Shown here in pieces: positions 44,088 to 51,380 of a DNA stretch of 64,000 nt (position 1 is the stretch's first letter; every line of letters starts with the position of its first letter). The stretch comes from Streptomyces orinoci (GTDB lineage Bacteria; Actinomycetota; Actinomycetes; Streptomycetales; Streptomycetaceae), in NCBI RefSeq assembly GCF_003121295.1, contig NZ_PHNC01000020.1:1-64000 (forward strand), in the 5' to 3' direction. The notes beneath the pieces were generated by a model. The model was not told the DNA's origin. It saw nothing but the letters and a program-made list of their open reading frames with translations, and did no database searches. The position numbers were made by a program, and so were the translations under genes.

Positions 44088-44606
44088 ATGAAGCTCCTGT
44101 CCAGCCGTAAACTCCACTCCGCCGCGATCGTCACCGCCACTGCCGCCATCACAAGTGCTCTGATGGCCGGCCCGGCTCACGCCGACATCTTCCTCCCGTC
44201 TGTCCATATCCAGGCCAAGCACGGCAAGCAGTGCCTCACAGAGCACGGAGAAGAAAACCGCTTGTATCTGGACGACTGTCGTAACAGCCCTTGGCAGAAA
44301 TGGGAGATCGCCTCCTACAACGGCGACACCAACGGCATCCACAACGTGCGGGTCTACAACCTGGCCAGCAGTAAGTGCCTGACCGTCGACGGCGGCAAAG
44401 CCTCGATCGAAAAGTGTGATCGGGGACAGGTCCGCAGCCAGGTCTGGGCGCTGACCGGCAACAACTACAAAAACTTCAACTACCAGTTCTACACCTACGC
44501 CATCCACGCCTGCCTGGATTCCGGGCAACCCAGCAGCCTGCTGTACAAGCAGAACGGCTGCAACACCAGGAACGATTACCAGTACTCGGGTCTCCCCAAC
44601 GCCTGA
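44088..44606 (+). CDS. Secreted ricin B-type lectin-like protein, copy B
   Basis: This is a 172-residue paralogue of the protein at 34797-35315, with an identical signal peptide and the same cysteine pattern. By my count about 19 residues differ, spread over the mature domain (for example KRCLTE to KQCLTE, EGCKPG to EKCDRG, LLLRQ to LLYKQ). The third QxW-like motif has lost its Trp (YQYSGL instead of YQYWGL). It probably still binds sugar through the other lobes, perhaps with another preference. Confidence 0.84.
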   Translation: MKLLSSRKLHSAAIVTATAAITSALMAGPAHADIFLPSVHIQAKHGKQCLTEHGEENRLYLDDCRNSPWQKWEIASYNGDTNGIHNVRVYNLASSKCLTVDGGKASIEKCDRGQVRSQVWALTGNNYKNFNYQFYTYAIHACLDSGQPSSLLYKQNGCNTRNDYQYSGLPNA

Positions 44607-44676
44607 TGGCTCGGCAGCACAGCACCGATCCCCGGTGACCGCGCGACCGTCCCGGGGCGTGGCCAAATCCGAAACA

Positions 44677-44706
44677 GGGGCGGGGCCGGATGGGCCGCGC
44701 CGCCCC
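44677..44706 (+). terminator. Probable terminator after lectin copy B
   Basis: A GC-rich hairpin with arms GGGGCGG (44677-44683) and CCGCCCC (44700-44706) lies 70 bp after the lectin stop. The rest of the roughly 350-bp space up to 44961 holds no gene I can support. Confidence 0.5.
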
Positions 44707-44960
44707 GTCTTCAGACCGCCTGCGCGAACGACGGATCGTGCCTGAGATGGTCCGGCGCACCGCCCGACACCGCACCTCACTGGGCCTACAGATGGCCAGT
44801 TGGCCAGGCATCGTGCGTGAGTGCGGAGGAGTTGTGCACTTCGCACGCTTCAGGCATACGGGACCGCGAGTCGGACAAGCATGAGAGTGCCTCGGCCCGA
44901 TCACCTGGTCACGGGCTTGAGCGGGCATGGGCCGACTTGTGTTCACAAGGGGGCGACGCG

Positions 44961-45743
44961 GTGGTCGGACTGATCAATAGCTTGGGTACGGTCGTTCTGG
45001 CTTTCCTGTTCGTCGGCGGTGCGGTGTGCTTGGCGGCGGCCGGGAGTCTGCTGGTGCGCTGGAGGTTCCCGGACACCATCCAAGGCCAACACAACAAGAC
45101 CATTGGTGATGTCCTCGGCGTATACGCGGCGATCTACGGCATCATCCTCGCCTTTGTGGTCGTCGCCGACTGGGAGGCCCTGGGAAGCGCCGAAGTCAAT
45201 GTGGCCGCCGAGGCATCCCAGACGGCTGAAGTCCTCCTTGACGCCGGCGCCTTCCCCGCGGCGCAACGGCAGAAGATCTCGACCGCCATAGGGGAATACG
45301 TCCATGCCGTCGTCGAGCGGCAGTGGCCGCTCATGCGGCGCGCCGCCCCCGACGCCGATCTCACCAATCCACAACTGACGGCCCTCTACGCCGCCTTCCA
45401 GGGCTACGAGCCCACCACCGAAGCGCAGAAGGCCTACTACAACCAGGCGATCACCAATATCGGCGGGGTCGCCGCGGCCCGCCGGAACCGGCTCACTGCC
45501 AGCCAGAAGGAACTACCGCTCCTGCTCACCGCGTTGGTCTACGGGGGCGCGCTCGTCCTCATTCCACTCACATTCCTCTATGGAATCGAAAGCATCAGGA
45601 TCCAGCTCCTGTTCGTCTGCTCGATCGCGGCCCTCGTCGGGATGAGTGTGCTGCTCGTCCTCACCCTGGACCATCCCTTCTCCGGAGACGTCAGTGTTTC
45701 CCCCGAGGCCTTCAAACAAGGGATATTGGCCCAGTTCTGGTGA
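44961..45743 (+). CDS. DUF4239-type membrane protein
   Basis: This is a 260-residue membrane protein of the bacterial DUF4239 family. The order is a first hydrophobic segment (TVVLAFLFVGGAVCLAAAGSLLV), the conserved stretch HNKTIGDVLGVYAAIYGIILAFVVVADW, a soluble helical region, and two C-terminal segments (LPLLLTALVYGGALVLIPLTF, LLFVCSIAALVGMSVLLVL) ending DHPFSGDVSVSPEAF. The GTG at 44961 has AAGGGGG seven bases upstream. Function is unknown. It converges with the lacI-type gene. Confidence 0.85.
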   Translation: MVGLINSLGTVVLAFLFVGGAVCLAAAGSLLVRWRFPDTIQGQHNKTIGDVLGVYAAIYGIILAFVVVADWEALGSAEVNVAAEASQTAEVLLDAGAFPAAQRQKISTAIGEYVHAVVERQWPLMRRAAPDADLTNPQLTALYAAFQGYEPTTEAQKAYYNQAITNIGGVAAARRNRLTASQKELPLLLTALVYGGALVLIPLTFLYGIESIRIQLLFVCSIAALVGMSVLLVLTLDHPFSGDVSVSPEAFKQGILAQFW

Positions 45744-45833
45744 CGAACCGCCGCCTGGCCTGCTCCGGTGAAGCCGGGCGCACGCCCTCAGGCAGGGCTC
45801 CGGTGCGGTCGAGGACGAGTGCGCCACCCCGGA

Positions 45834-46880
45834 TCAGTGAACCGGCGGCGCGGCAGTCGAATCGCGGGCCGTCAGGCGTGGCGTGGGCCGGCGCACCTGG
45901 CGGGGCGGCCCCCCGTCCAGCAGGGCGATGAGCTCCTCCGCCGCGCACCGGCCGAAAGCGGAGGCATCACGGACCAACGCGGTAAGCGTGGGATGGGTGT
46001 TGCGGCAGAGGATGGAGTCGTCCCAGGCGACGATGGACAGATCGCCGGGTACGGACAGTCCGCGCTGGGCGGCGACGGCCAGACCGGCCACCGCCATGAC
46101 GTCATTGTCGTAGACGATCGCGGTGGGCGGGCGCGGCATGGCCAGGACCCGGCGGGTGGCCTCCGCCCCCTGGGCGTCGGAGTAGTCGGTGGGGACGGAC
46201 AACGTCTCCTCCAGGCCCCGGCGTTGGGCTTCCGAGCGCAAGGAGTCGATGCGCCGCCGGGTGTGAGCGAGACCGGTCAGGCCGGCAATATGGACGATCC
46301 GGCGGTGGCCGAGGGCGTGCAGATGGCCGATGATGGCGGCCATCGCACCGGTGTCGTCGGCCCAGAGGTTGGAGACGGCTCCGCTCAGGTCCCCGGGGTC
46401 ACCCGGGGCGCCGATCAGCACCGCGGGCAGGGCCAGTTCGGCCAGCAGGGCGGGGCGGGGGTCCTGGTCGCGGGGATCGACCACCAGCAGGCCGTCCACC
46501 CGGTGCTCGGCCCACCAGCGGCGGTGGACCGCGCATTCGGCGTCCAGGTCCTCCACCACCTGGAAGAGCAGGCCCAGCCGGCGTACGGCCAGTGCTTCCT
46601 GTACTCCGGAGACCAGTTGGAGGAAGAAGGACTCCACACCCAGGGTGCGCGCGGGGCGGGCCAGTACCAGGCCCACCGTGGCGGAGCCCTCGCCGGACAG
46701 GGCGCGGGCCGCCGCGCTGGGCTGCCAGCCCAGTCGCTCGGCGACCCGGCGCACGCGTTCGCGGGTGGCCGGGGAGACGCCGGGGCGGTCATTGAGCGCG
46801 AAGGAGACCGCGCTCTCCGAAACGCCCGCCTGACGGGCGATGTCCTTGATCGTCGGACGGCGGGCCGGCAGGCGGCGCAT
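45834..46880 (-). CDS. LacI-family transcriptional regulator of the N-glycan locus
   Basis: This is a 348-residue LacI/GalR regulator. The N-terminal HTH is PTIKDIARQAGVSESAVSFALNDRPGVSPATRERV. It is followed by the hinge (LGWQPSAAARALSG) and the periplasmic-binding-protein-like effector domain (TVGLVLARP, DGLLVVDPRDQ, AIVYDNDVMAVAGLAVA, LSIVAWDDS). AGGAG precedes the ATG at 46880. It is divergent from the sugar ABC and glycosidase genes and has a palindromic operator-like site in between, so it is their likely repressor. The inducer would be a glycan breakdown product. Confidence 0.93.
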   Translation of the reverse strand: MRRLPARRPTIKDIARQAGVSESAVSFALNDRPGVSPATRERVRRVAERLGWQPSAAARALSGEGSATVGLVLARPARTLGVESFFLQLVSGVQEALAVRRLGLLFQVVEDLDAECAVHRRWWAEHRVDGLLVVDPRDQDPRPALLAELALPAVLIGAPGDPGDLSGAVSNLWADDTGAMAAIIGHLHALGHRRIVHIAGLTGLAHTRRRIDSLRSEAQRRGLEETLSVPTDYSDAQGAEATRRVLAMPRPPTAIVYDNDVMAVAGLAVAAQRGLSVPGDLSIVAWDDSILCRNTHPTLTALVRDASAFGRCAAEELIALLDGGPPRQVRRPTPRLTARDSTAAPPVH

Positions 46881-46915
46881 GGGCGGTTCTCCTATAGCGC
46901 TTCGGTTCCCAACAC

Positions 46916-46931
46916 ACTAAAGCGCATTAGT
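46916..46931. promoter_or_regulatory. LacI-type operator
   Basis: ACTAAAGCGCATTAGT is a near-perfect palindrome with a GCGC centre; only the A/A pair next to the centre does not match. LacI-family operators usually have such a CG centre. A related half-site AGCGCTT lies nearer the regulator start, at 46896-46902. The site sits between the regulator (start 46880) and the binding-protein gene (start 47031). Confidence 0.75.
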
Positions 46932-47030
46932 CGTTGCCGGAAGTGTTGACGTGGCTCCCTTGCCGGGTGCACCTTTTGGACCGCCACTCCTGGCCCGATG
47001 CAGGGCCCGACCAGAGGAGCTCGCCCGGCC

Positions 47031-48326
47031 ATGCCCCTGCCCAGAAGAGCAACCCTGTTACCGGCCATATTGCTTGCCCTCACCCTCACGGCGGCCTGCG
47101 GTTCCGGTGGCGGTGATGACGGGGGCGGTTCCGCGGAGGGCAGGGCCACGGGCGGGATCAGCTTCCAGACCTGGAACCTGCGCGCAAACTTCAAGGAGTT
47201 CTTCGAGGGGCTGATCCGGGATTTCCGGCAACGGAACCCGGAGGTGAAGGTCAAATGGCTGGACCAGCCGGCCGACAACTACGCCGACAAACTCAGCGCC
47301 GACGCGGCGGCCGGCACCCTCCCCGATGTCGTCAATGTCTCCCCCGATCTGGCCTATCCCCTGGCCAAGGCGGGGTTGCTGATGAATCTGGACCAGGAGC
47401 CGGCGGCCGCCCGCTTCAAGGGTGAATACACCGCCGAGTCCTGGCAGGGCAATACGCTGCCGGGGCTGCGTGGCTGCTATGCCTTCCCCTGGTATCTCAA
47501 CACCGGACCGCTCTTCTACAACAAGCGGCTCTTCAAGGAGTCGGGACTGGATCCGCAGCGGCCGCCCCGCAGTTACGCGGAACTGTTCACCATGGCCGAC
47601 ACCATGGCCCGGCGCTCCGGCGGCAAGGTGGCCACCCTCGGCGGCATTCCCTCCATCGAGGACTTCGGCCGCTATGGGGTTCCGCTGATGAACGCCGATG
47701 CCACCGCGTTCACCTACAACGAAGCCAAGGGCGTTGAACTGGTCGCCAGATACCAGGAGTTGTACCGGAGCGGGGGGCTGGATCCACAGGCGCTCACCAA
47801 TACCCCGGACAAGGTGGGGCAGAGGTTTCTGGAGCAGAAGGTCGCGATGAATCCGGGCAGCGCCCATGACCTGGCCAACTTCCGTAAGAACGCGCCCTCG
47901 TTGTACCGGAACCTGGGAATCACCGACGCGCCCAACAACAATGGCAAACCCAATATGTATGTGATGGGCCTGGCCGTGAACGCCCACAGCGGGCACAAGG
48001 CCGCCGCCGTGGCCTTCGCGCACTTCATCACCGACCGCGGGAACCAGGAGGCGTTCGCCCACCGGGTGGCGGTCTTCCCCAGCACCAAGGGCTCGCTGGA
48101 GGACCCGTACTGGACCAAGGACGACGGCACCGACGAGGGCCGGGTGAGGGTGGCCTCGGCCAGGATGCTCAAGGGGGCGGTCAATTACACCCCGGTGGTG
48201 ATGAGCGACGAGATGAAGACGATTCTGCGCAATGAGATCGCCAAGGCGCTCCAGGGCGAGAAGTCGCCGCGACAGGCGCTGGACGACGCGGTGGAGCGCA
48301 GCAACAAGCTGCTGAAGCGGGGCTGA
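47031..48326 (+). CDS. ABC transporter sugar-binding lipoprotein
   Basis: This is a 431-residue extracellular solute-binding protein of the CUT1 type. The leader MPLPRRATLLPAILLALTLT ends in a lipobox-like TAAC with Cys near residue 23. The mature protein has typical family stretches (SFQTWNLRANFKEFFEGLI, DVVNVSPDLAYPLAKAGLL, YAFPWYLNTGPLFYNKRLF, MNPGSAHDLANF). ATG 47031 has GAGGAG eleven bases upstream; ATG 46998 is an alternative. By context it should capture oligosaccharides cut from high-mannose N-glycans. Confidence 0.93.
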   Translation: MPLPRRATLLPAILLALTLTAACGSGGGDDGGGSAEGRATGGISFQTWNLRANFKEFFEGLIRDFRQRNPEVKVKWLDQPADNYADKLSADAAAGTLPDVVNVSPDLAYPLAKAGLLMNLDQEPAAARFKGEYTAESWQGNTLPGLRGCYAFPWYLNTGPLFYNKRLFKESGLDPQRPPRSYAELFTMADTMARRSGGKVATLGGIPSIEDFGRYGVPLMNADATAFTYNEAKGVELVARYQELYRSGGLDPQALTNTPDKVGQRFLEQKVAMNPGSAHDLANFRKNAPSLYRNLGITDAPNNNGKPNMYVMGLAVNAHSGHKAAAVAFAHFITDRGNQEAFAHRVAVFPSTKGSLEDPYWTKDDGTDEGRVRVASARMLKGAVNYTPVVMSDEMKTILRNEIAKALQGEKSPRQALDDAVERSNKLLKRG

Positions 48327-49231
48327 TGAGGGTGAGGGGGAGGATGATGCCGGCAGCCCGTATACGCACTCACCGGGCCATCACACCCTGGCTGTTTCTG
48401 CTCCCCGGACTGGGTGTCATCGGCGCCTTCAGCCTCTATCCCTTTGTCACCACCGTGGGCCGGGCGTTCACCGACGCCCGTACCCTGAGCCCGGGCCACT
48501 GGGTAGGGCTGCGCAACTTCCAGGACATCTGGCAGGACGAGGAGTTCTGGACCGCCCTGGGCAACAGCACGCTCTATGTGGTGCTGGTGGTGCCGTTCAC
48601 GGTGCTGCTGCCGCTGCTGCTGGCCCTGCTGGTGCAGGGCAGGCTGCCGGGCATCGGCTTCTTCCGCTCCGCCTTCTACCTCCCGGTGGTGGCCTCCATG
48701 GTGGTGGTCGCCCTGATCTGGGAGTGGATGCTGGACGACCGGGGGCTGGTCAACGGCATCCTGCGGCTGCTGGGCGGCGGCCGGGTGGATTTCCTGGGCG
48801 ACGCCTGGCTGTTGCTGCTGAGCGCCATGGCCCTGACCGTGTGGAAGGGCCTCGGCTACTACATGGTCGTCTATCTGGCCGCCCTGGCCAATGTCCCCCA
48901 TGAGCTGCACGAGGCCGCCGCCATGGACGGGGCCGGGGCGCTGCGCCGGTTCCTCAGTGTCACCCTGCCCGCGCTGCGGCCCACCATGGTGCTGGTGGCC
49001 GCGCTGTCCTCGGTGTCCGCCTTCAAGGTCTTCTCCGAGGTGTATCTGCTGGCCGGCCCCAACGGCGGCCCGGCGGGACGGGACACCACCCTGGTGATGC
49101 TGGTGCAGCGCACCGGCACCGGCCTCGGCGGCCGCACCGGCTATGCCTCCGCCCTCTCCCTGGTCGTCTTTGTCATCGCCCTGCTGCTGATGCTGCTGGT
49201 GCTGCGCGCCAACCGTGAGGAAGACCGCTGA
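48326..49231 (+). CDS. ABC sugar permease (MalF-like)
   Basis: This is a 301-residue inner-membrane permease with about six segments and the EAA loop HEAAAMDGAGALRRFLSVTLPALRP, which contacts the ATPase. The ATG overlaps the stop of the binding-protein gene (TGATG), so they are coupled. An alternative start 18 bp on lies directly after GGGGGAGG. It pairs with the next permease. No ATPase gene is present, as usual for Streptomyces sugar importers that share MsiK. Confidence 0.92.
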   Translation: MRVRGRMMPAARIRTHRAITPWLFLLPGLGVIGAFSLYPFVTTVGRAFTDARTLSPGHWVGLRNFQDIWQDEEFWTALGNSTLYVVLVVPFTVLLPLLLALLVQGRLPGIGFFRSAFYLPVVASMVVVALIWEWMLDDRGLVNGILRLLGGGRVDFLGDAWLLLLSAMALTVWKGLGYYMVVYLAALANVPHELHEAAAMDGAGALRRFLSVTLPALRPTMVLVAALSSVSAFKVFSEVYLLAGPNGGPAGRDTTLVMLVQRTGTGLGGRTGYASALSLVVFVIALLLMLLVLRANREEDR

Positions 49232-50058
49232 TGGTGATGCGGGTGATGCGCAAGGCGCTGCGCTATCTGCTTCTGCTGGCCGTACTGGCCCTGACCATTG
49301 GACCGTTCCTCTGGCAGCTGTCCACGTCCTTCAAGGGCACCACCGAGGACATCTACACCTCGCCGCCGCGGCTGCTGCCCCGCCATCCCACCCTGCACAA
49401 CTACACCGCGGTGGCGGACATCATCCCGGTGTGGCATTACGCGCTGAACTCGCTGAAGGTGGCGCTGGCCAGTGTGGTGACCAATCTGGCCGGTGCCTCC
49501 ATGGCCGGGTACGCGCTGGCCAGACTGCGCTTCCGGGGACGCCGGGTGGCCATGCTGGCCTTTCTGCTGGCGCTGCTGGTACCGCTGGAGTCCATTGTCA
49601 TCGCGCAGTTCACCATGATGCGCGAGCTGGGGATCAACAACACCCTTACGGCAGTGGTGTTGCCGGGGGCGGTTGGCTCGCTCAATGTCCTGCTGATGCG
49701 CAATGCCTTTGCCGCCCTTCCCATGGAGGTGGAGGAGGCGGCGGTGATCGACGGAGCCAATGCCTGGCAGCGGTTTGCGCGCATCGCGCTTCCCTCGGTG
49801 CGCGGCACACTGGCGGTGGTGGCCATCTTCGCCTTTATGGGCGCCTGGGACGACTTCCTCTGGCCGCTGATCGTCCTCTCCGACTCCGACCACTTCACCC
49901 TGACCGTCGGCCTGAACTTCCTGCATGGCACCTTCCAGCAGAATCCCCGGCTGGTGGCCGCCGGAACGGTGATCGCGGTGGCCCCGCTGGTGGTGCTGTT
50001 CGCCTGTTTGCAGCGGTACTTCTTCCGTGGAGTCGGCGAGGGCGCCGTCAAAAGCTGA
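49231..50058 (+). CDS. ABC sugar permease (MalG-like)
   Basis: This is a 275-residue partner permease with about six membrane segments and the EAA loop VEEAAVIDGANAWQRFARIALPSVR. Its ATG overlaps the stop of the preceding permease by one base. It ends 16 bp before the GTG of the GH5 gene, so one operon probably runs from 47031 to 56398. Confidence 0.92.
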   Translation: MVMRVMRKALRYLLLLAVLALTIGPFLWQLSTSFKGTTEDIYTSPPRLLPRHPTLHNYTAVADIIPVWHYALNSLKVALASVVTNLAGASMAGYALARLRFRGRRVAMLAFLLALLVPLESIVIAQFTMMRELGINNTLTAVVLPGAVGSLNVLLMRNAFAALPMEVEEAAVIDGANAWQRFARIALPSVRGTLAVVAIFAFMGAWDDFLWPLIVLSDSDHFTLTVGLNFLHGTFQQNPRLVAAGTVIAVAPLVVLFACLQRYFFRGVGEGAVKS

Positions 50059-50074
50059 AGGGATTCCCGTCATT

Positions 50075-51304
50075 GTGCGTTTTGGAGTGAACTACACGCC
50101 GTCCAGAGGCTGGTTCCACCACTGGCTGGACTTCGATCCGGACGACATCCGCGCCGATCTGGATTCCATCGCCGGGCTGGGGCTGGACCACATCCGTGTC
50201 TTCCCGCTGTGGCCGCTGTTCCAGCCCAACCGCACCCTGATCCGCCCAAAGGCGCTGGAGCAGCTCGGAATGCTGGTGGACGCGGCCGCCGAACACGGGC
50301 TGGACGTCGCCGTGGACGGGCTCCAGGGCCACCTCTCCAGCTTTGACTTCCTCCCCTCGTGGATGACCACCTGGCACCGCCGCAATCTGTTCAGCGATCC
50401 GGAGGTGATCGACGCCCAGGAGCGCTATCTGGGCGCGCTGGCCGGGGCGTTGGCCGGGCGCCACAACTTCCTCGGGCTGTGCGTCGGCAATGAGGTCAAC
50501 CAGTTCTCCGGTGATCCGCATCCCGATCCCGACCGCGTCACCACCGGTCAGGCGGAACACTGGCTGCGGCGGATGCTGGCCGCCTGCGACCGGGGAGCGC
50601 CGGGGCTGCCCCATGTGCACGCCTCCTATGACGCGGCCTGGTACGACGGGCGGCACCCCTTCACACCGGCGCACTCGGCGCGGATCGGCGCCATGACCAC
50701 GGTGCACTCCTGGGTGTTCAACGGCACGGCACAGCGGTACGGGCCACAGGGCGCAGCGACGGAACTGCATGCGGCGTACGTGGTCGAGCTCGCCAAGGCA
50801 TGGGCGGACGACCCCGCCCGTCCGGTCTGGCTCCAGGAGGTCGGCGCGCCGGCTCCGTATATTCCGCCGGAGCAGGCGGCGGACTTCGCATGGGCCACGC
50901 TGGCGGCTGTGGCGGACTGCGCGGGGCTGTGGGGCATCACCTGGTGGTGCTCGCATGATGTGGACCGGGCGTTGGCCGATTTCCCGGAACTTGAGTACGG
51001 ACTGGGGTTGTTGACCAATGCGCGGGAGGTCAAGCCGGTGGGAGAGGCGCTGGCCCGCTTTATCCGCGAGCGGGGTCCGGGGGCTGTGACGCCGCCGCGT
51101 ACGGCCTTGGTGCTGGATGCGGGGGATGCGGAGACGGCGCCGGGGCGGGGGGTGTGCGCGCCGGGCGGTGCGTTCTTCGAGTCCTGGATGCGGGTTGCCT
51201 CCGGCGGTTTACGGGTGGGGGTGGTGTTGGCTCACCTGGCCGGTGATGCGGGGTATTTGGCGGGGCGGGGGATTGGGGAGGTGGTGGGTTCGGTTGCGTT
51301 GTGA
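50075..51304 (+). CDS. GH5-family glycosidase, probable N-glycan-core beta-mannosidase (GH5_18-like)
   Basis: This is a 409-residue cytoplasmic TIM-barrel hydrolase without signal peptide. GTG 50075 is chosen because the first barrel strand (RFGVNYTPSRGWFHHWLDFD) starts there; the earlier in-frame codons overlap the permease gene. The acid/base Glu140 lies in LCVGNEVNQF and the nucleophile Glu255 in VWLQEVGAP. Subfamily GH5_18 of bifidobacteria removes mannose from Man-beta-1,4-GlcNAc, the product left when GH85 and alpha-mannosidase have acted. The neighbours here are exactly those enzymes, so I infer this role. General beta-mannanase activity is less likely for a cytoplasmic enzyme. Confidence 0.8.
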   Translation: MRFGVNYTPSRGWFHHWLDFDPDDIRADLDSIAGLGLDHIRVFPLWPLFQPNRTLIRPKALEQLGMLVDAAAEHGLDVAVDGLQGHLSSFDFLPSWMTTWHRRNLFSDPEVIDAQERYLGALAGALAGRHNFLGLCVGNEVNQFSGDPHPDPDRVTTGQAEHWLRRMLAACDRGAPGLPHVHASYDAAWYDGRHPFTPAHSARIGAMTTVHSWVFNGTAQRYGPQGAATELHAAYVVELAKAWADDPARPVWLQEVGAPAPYIPPEQAADFAWATLAAVADCAGLWGITWWCSHDVDRALADFPELEYGLGLLTNAREVKPVGEALARFIRERGPGAVTPPRTALVLDAGDAETAPGRGVCAPGGAFFESWMRVASGGLRVGVVLAHLAGDAGYLAGRGIGEVVGSVAL

Positions 51305-51314
51305 GTGCGGGTTG

Positions 51315-51360
51315 TGTGTGGCTGGTCGCGCAGTTCCCCGCGCCCCTGAGGGGGCGCCCC
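51315..51360. repeat. Streptomyces-type intergenic GGTCGCGC...CCGCGCCCCTGA repeat, copy 2
   Basis: GTGTGGCTGGTCGCGC is followed by AGTTCCCCGCGCCCCTGAGG and GGGCGCC, which form a strong GCGCCCC/GGGGGCGC hairpin. It lies in the 76-bp space between the GH5 and GH85 genes and could attenuate transcription within the operon. Confidence 0.7.
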
Positions 51361-51380
51361 CACCCGGATTGGGAGCCCTT

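Larger units (their letters stand above)
43796..44632. repeat. Long direct repeat, copy 2 (partner 34504-35342)
   Basis: This is the second copy of the roughly 840-bp repeat. Similarity starts sharply at 43796 inside the first gene and ends just after the lectin stop (ACAGCACCG...CCCC). The 9.3 kb between equivalent points holds the RiPP-like set, regulators and relics. No insertion sequence or integrase marks the ends. Confidence 0.9.

Noticed and set aside
34284..45743. An integrative element with attachment sites
   Set aside because: No integrase, tRNA gene or short terminal repeat was found; the long direct repeats are gene-sized duplications.
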